Under the pieces are notes generated by a model, which saw only the letters and a program-made list of their open reading frames with translations, searched no databases and had not been told where the DNA came from. From Paraburkholderia podalyriae (GTDB lineage Bacteria; Pseudomonadota; Gammaproteobacteria; Burkholderiales; Burkholderiaceae): DNA of 64,000 bases. Shown one piece after another: positions 62,476 through 64,000 of this stretch. Within the stretch, counting starts at the first letter, position 1; every line of letters starts with the position of its first letter. The translations under genes were made by a program, and so were the position numbers. The stretch covers positions 1-64,000 of the forward strand of contig NZ_VZQQ01000025.1 in NCBI RefSeq assembly GCF_014397785.1, read 5' to 3'.

Positions 62476-63030
62476 ATGCGAGAATTGCGATGGGCCTCGG
62501 AAGAGGGCGACGGCATCGAACATCTGATGTTCGATGCGCGCGACGACGGCTTCGCCGTCGAAAGCGTCGTGGTTGGGCAGCGCTATGGCAAGGCGTACGG
62601 ACTGCACTACGCGGTGCGCTGCGACGCGCACTGGCGCACGCGCTACGCGCGTCTGAAGATCGTCGGCGGTGGCGAGCTGGAATTGCACGGCGATGGCGAC
62701 GGCCACTGGCACGACGGGCACGGCCTCGCGCTCAGCGCGATCGAAGGCTGTATCGATATCGACATCGCCGCGACGCCGTACACCAACACGCTGCCGATCC
62801 GCCGCCTGCAACTGGCCGAGGGCGAGCGTCAGCCGATCGAGGTCGCGTATATCTCGACGCCGGACTTGCAGGTAACGCGCGCCGAGCAGGCATACACGTG
62901 CGTCGAGTTGAATGGCGAGTATCGGTATGAAGGCATTTTTCGCGAATTCACGGCGAATCTGCGTGTGGATAGCGATGGCCTCGTGATCGACTATCCGACC
63001 TTGTTCACGCGTTTGCCGCGCGCACGTTAG
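62476..63030 (+). CDS. putative glycolipid-binding domain protein (DUF1089/PF06475-type)
   Basis: 184 residues. There is no signal peptide. The text GIEHLMFDARDDGFAVESVV, RTRYARLKIVGGGELELHGD and CIDIDIAATPYTNTLPIRRL matches this small, probably beta-barrel family (members were crystallised and described as putative glycolipid-binding). CAGGAG precedes the start. Its role in the cell is unknown. Confidence 0.8.
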   Translation: MRELRWASEEGDGIEHLMFDARDDGFAVESVVVGQRYGKAYGLHYAVRCDAHWRTRYARLKIVGGGELELHGDGDGHWHDGHGLALSAIEGCIDIDIAATPYTNTLPIRRLQLAEGERQPIEVAYISTPDLQVTRAEQAYTCVELNGEYRYEGIFREFTANLRVDSDGLVIDYPTLFTRLPRAR

Positions 63031-63151
63031 GTTTTGCATCCGGCGCCGGACCGCTCGTTGCAGCGGTCCCGGCGCCGCTATCCCCGTCATTCGCGCGATG
63101 CGTGTCGACCAAACGCATGGCGCTCGCCGCTGGCCAGTCACCAGCGCGGGC

Positions 63152-63733
63152 CTAGCTGTGCGTGCCGCCTGCCGGGTCTGAAGCGTCGTCGGGTCCGGTC
63201 GATGCGCCACGGCCGAGCGCGCGTTGCATCAGCGTCGTGTCGAGCCAGCGGCCGTGCTTGTAGCCGACCGCCTTCAACGTGCCGGTCAGCTCGAAGCCGA
63301 GTTGCGTGTGCAACGACAGCGAGCCGCCGCTGCCGCCATCGGCGATCACCGCGATCATCTGACGCCACGGTCCGCTCTCGCAACGTTCGATCAGCGCTTG
63401 CAGCAGCACGCGACCGATGCCGCGTCCGCGATACGCGTCGTTGACGTAGATCGAGTCTTCGATCGTGTTGCGATACGCGGCGCGCGGGCGATACGGCGTG
63501 GCATAGCAATAGCCGGCGACGTCGCCGCCGATCTCCGCGACCATATACGGCAGTCCGTGGCTGCGCACGGATGCGAGCCGGGCGCGCAGATCGTCGACGG
63601 AAGGCGGGGTTTCTTCGAACGACGCGACGCCGGTCAGCACGTGATGCGCGTAGATCGCCTGGATTGCCGGGAGGTCGGCTTCGGTGGCGTCGCGCACGAG
63701 CGGGGCGTCGAGCGGTGAGCGGATCGAACTCAT
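63152..63733 (-). CDS. GNAT acetyltransferase, phosphinothricin-acetyltransferase-like
   Basis: 193 residues. The text VRDATEADLPAIQAIYAHHV at the start, then YCYATPYRPRAAYRNTIEDSIYV (key part TPYRPRAAYRNTIEDS) and acetyl-CoA loop YRGRGIGRVLLQALI place it in the Pat/YncA group. The members acetylate methionine derivatives, phosphinothricin or other small amines. It converges with the glycolipid-domain gene. The C-terminal 15 residues are low-complexity. Confidence 0.87.
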   Translation of the reverse strand: MSSIRSPLDAPLVRDATEADLPAIQAIYAHHVLTGVASFEETPPSVDDLRARLASVRSHGLPYMVAEIGGDVAGYCYATPYRPRAAYRNTIEDSIYVNDAYRGRGIGRVLLQALIERCESGPWRQMIAVIADGGSGGSLSLHTQLGFELTGTLKAVGYKHGRWLDTTLMQRALGRGASTGPDDASDPAGGTHS

Positions 63734-64000
63734 GCAGTGGTCCTGTGGCGGCCGGCGTAGTCAGGCTGAGAGCCTTCACTATGCCCGTCGTCGAGGCGGA
63801 TTTGAAGCGGGTCAAAAATCGGTTGTTCGAGGGCTTTTCGTGGGAGATGGGTGAGCGATGCGTGACATCCGTCACCTGCTATCTATCAACGCTTTCCGTT
63901 GCCTGATCAGTTGTACCTTACACGAAATTCAGCATTTCCCTACCCCATTCGCGCTAAGCGAATGGGCATCGCTTTCCGTTAACAGGGGAGTGCCGCTTCG
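63734..64000. other. right edge without a supported gene
   Basis: No coding frame with a known motif is seen. CCCATTCGC at 63944-63952 and GCGAATGGG at 63958-63966 form a perfect hairpin, and CGCTTTCCGTT occurs twice (about 63890 and 63970). Confidence 0.5.

Noticed and set aside
1..64000. CRISPR arrays, tRNA and rRNA genes
   Set aside because: No regularly spaced repeats and no cloverleaf or rRNA-like sequence were seen by eye; a tRNAscan and CRISPR search would settle it.

Overview
The window is GC-rich, gene-dense DNA with the gene content of a Burkholderiaceae member, most likely Paraburkholderia: a malonate decarboxylase operon, an oxidative hexuronate/aldarate pathway, a Burkholderia-type porin, a CioAB-type quinol oxidase with a DUF2474 subunit, and many GntR and LysR regulators. 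The genus is an inference from content; no rRNA or tRNA gene was seen.

Layout. (1) 1-1041 is a scarred edge: a truncated minus-strand protein of a type I associate with recombinase loci abuts the C-terminal half of a PHB-depolymerase-like esterase. A small secreted orphan follows at 1042. (2) 1832-10422 is malonate use. The tightly coupled minus-strand operon mdcR-A-B-C-D-E-G-H faces a divergent MFS carrier that probably replaces the usual malonate transporter. (3) 10458-12350 holds a divergent EamA exporter/LysR pair. (4) 12374-20512 is a one-direction block of six genes behind a Fur-box-like site: an OprB-type porin, a secreted beta-propeller, a Tat-exported DyP peroxidase (EfeB-like) and an Fbp-type ferric ABC importer. 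It reads as a complete outer-membrane-to-cytoplasm iron route. (5) 20688-22996 has a secreted Gly/Ser-rich protein, an arylamine N-acetyltransferase and an ICMT-like membrane methyltransferase. (6) 23097-30549 has two HutC-family regulators tail to tail, a polar amino-acid ABC importer, and a divergent pair of an isopenicillin-N-synthase-like oxygenase and a D-2-hydroxyacid FAD dehydrogenase. An 11-bp operator candidate is present twice in inverted orientation in the divergent promoter region.

(7) 30554-33970 encodes a 1138-residue fusion of a GMC oxidoreductase and an alpha/beta hydrolase. (8) 34222-37877 has a sigma-70-like protein, a membrane hybrid histidine kinase and a convergent NarL-type regulator. 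(9) 38129-40944 is cioAB plus DUF2474, with a perfect Anr/FNR box upstream. (10) 41367-42188 is a cofactor-free haloperoxidase/esterase.

(11) 42406-62209 is a hexuronate/aldarate regulon: two uronate-dehydrogenase-like genes, two MFS carriers, lactonase, galactarate dehydratase, both downstream branches (KdgD plus ketoglutarate-semialdehyde dehydrogenase, and GarL plus GarR), a FadR-type regulator, a TRAP transporter and a porin. Eight copies of one 17-bp motif (best form ATACGTCATCGTACAAC) lie in its promoter regions and probably define the operator. An island with an RNase-A-like toxin, a CdiI-like immunity gene and an IS5-family transposase remnant sits inside this regulon at about 44700-46300. 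(12) 62476-63733 has a glycolipid-binding-domain protein and a GNAT acetyltransferase; the last 267 bases hold no gene that I can support.

Most genes are in compact operons with 1-4 base stop/start overlaps. The parts most worth follow-up are the Fur-linked porin/propeller/DyP/Fbp operon, the operator series of the aldarate regulon, the toxin island inside it, and the uncharacterised ABC/oxygenase/dehydrogenase pathway.
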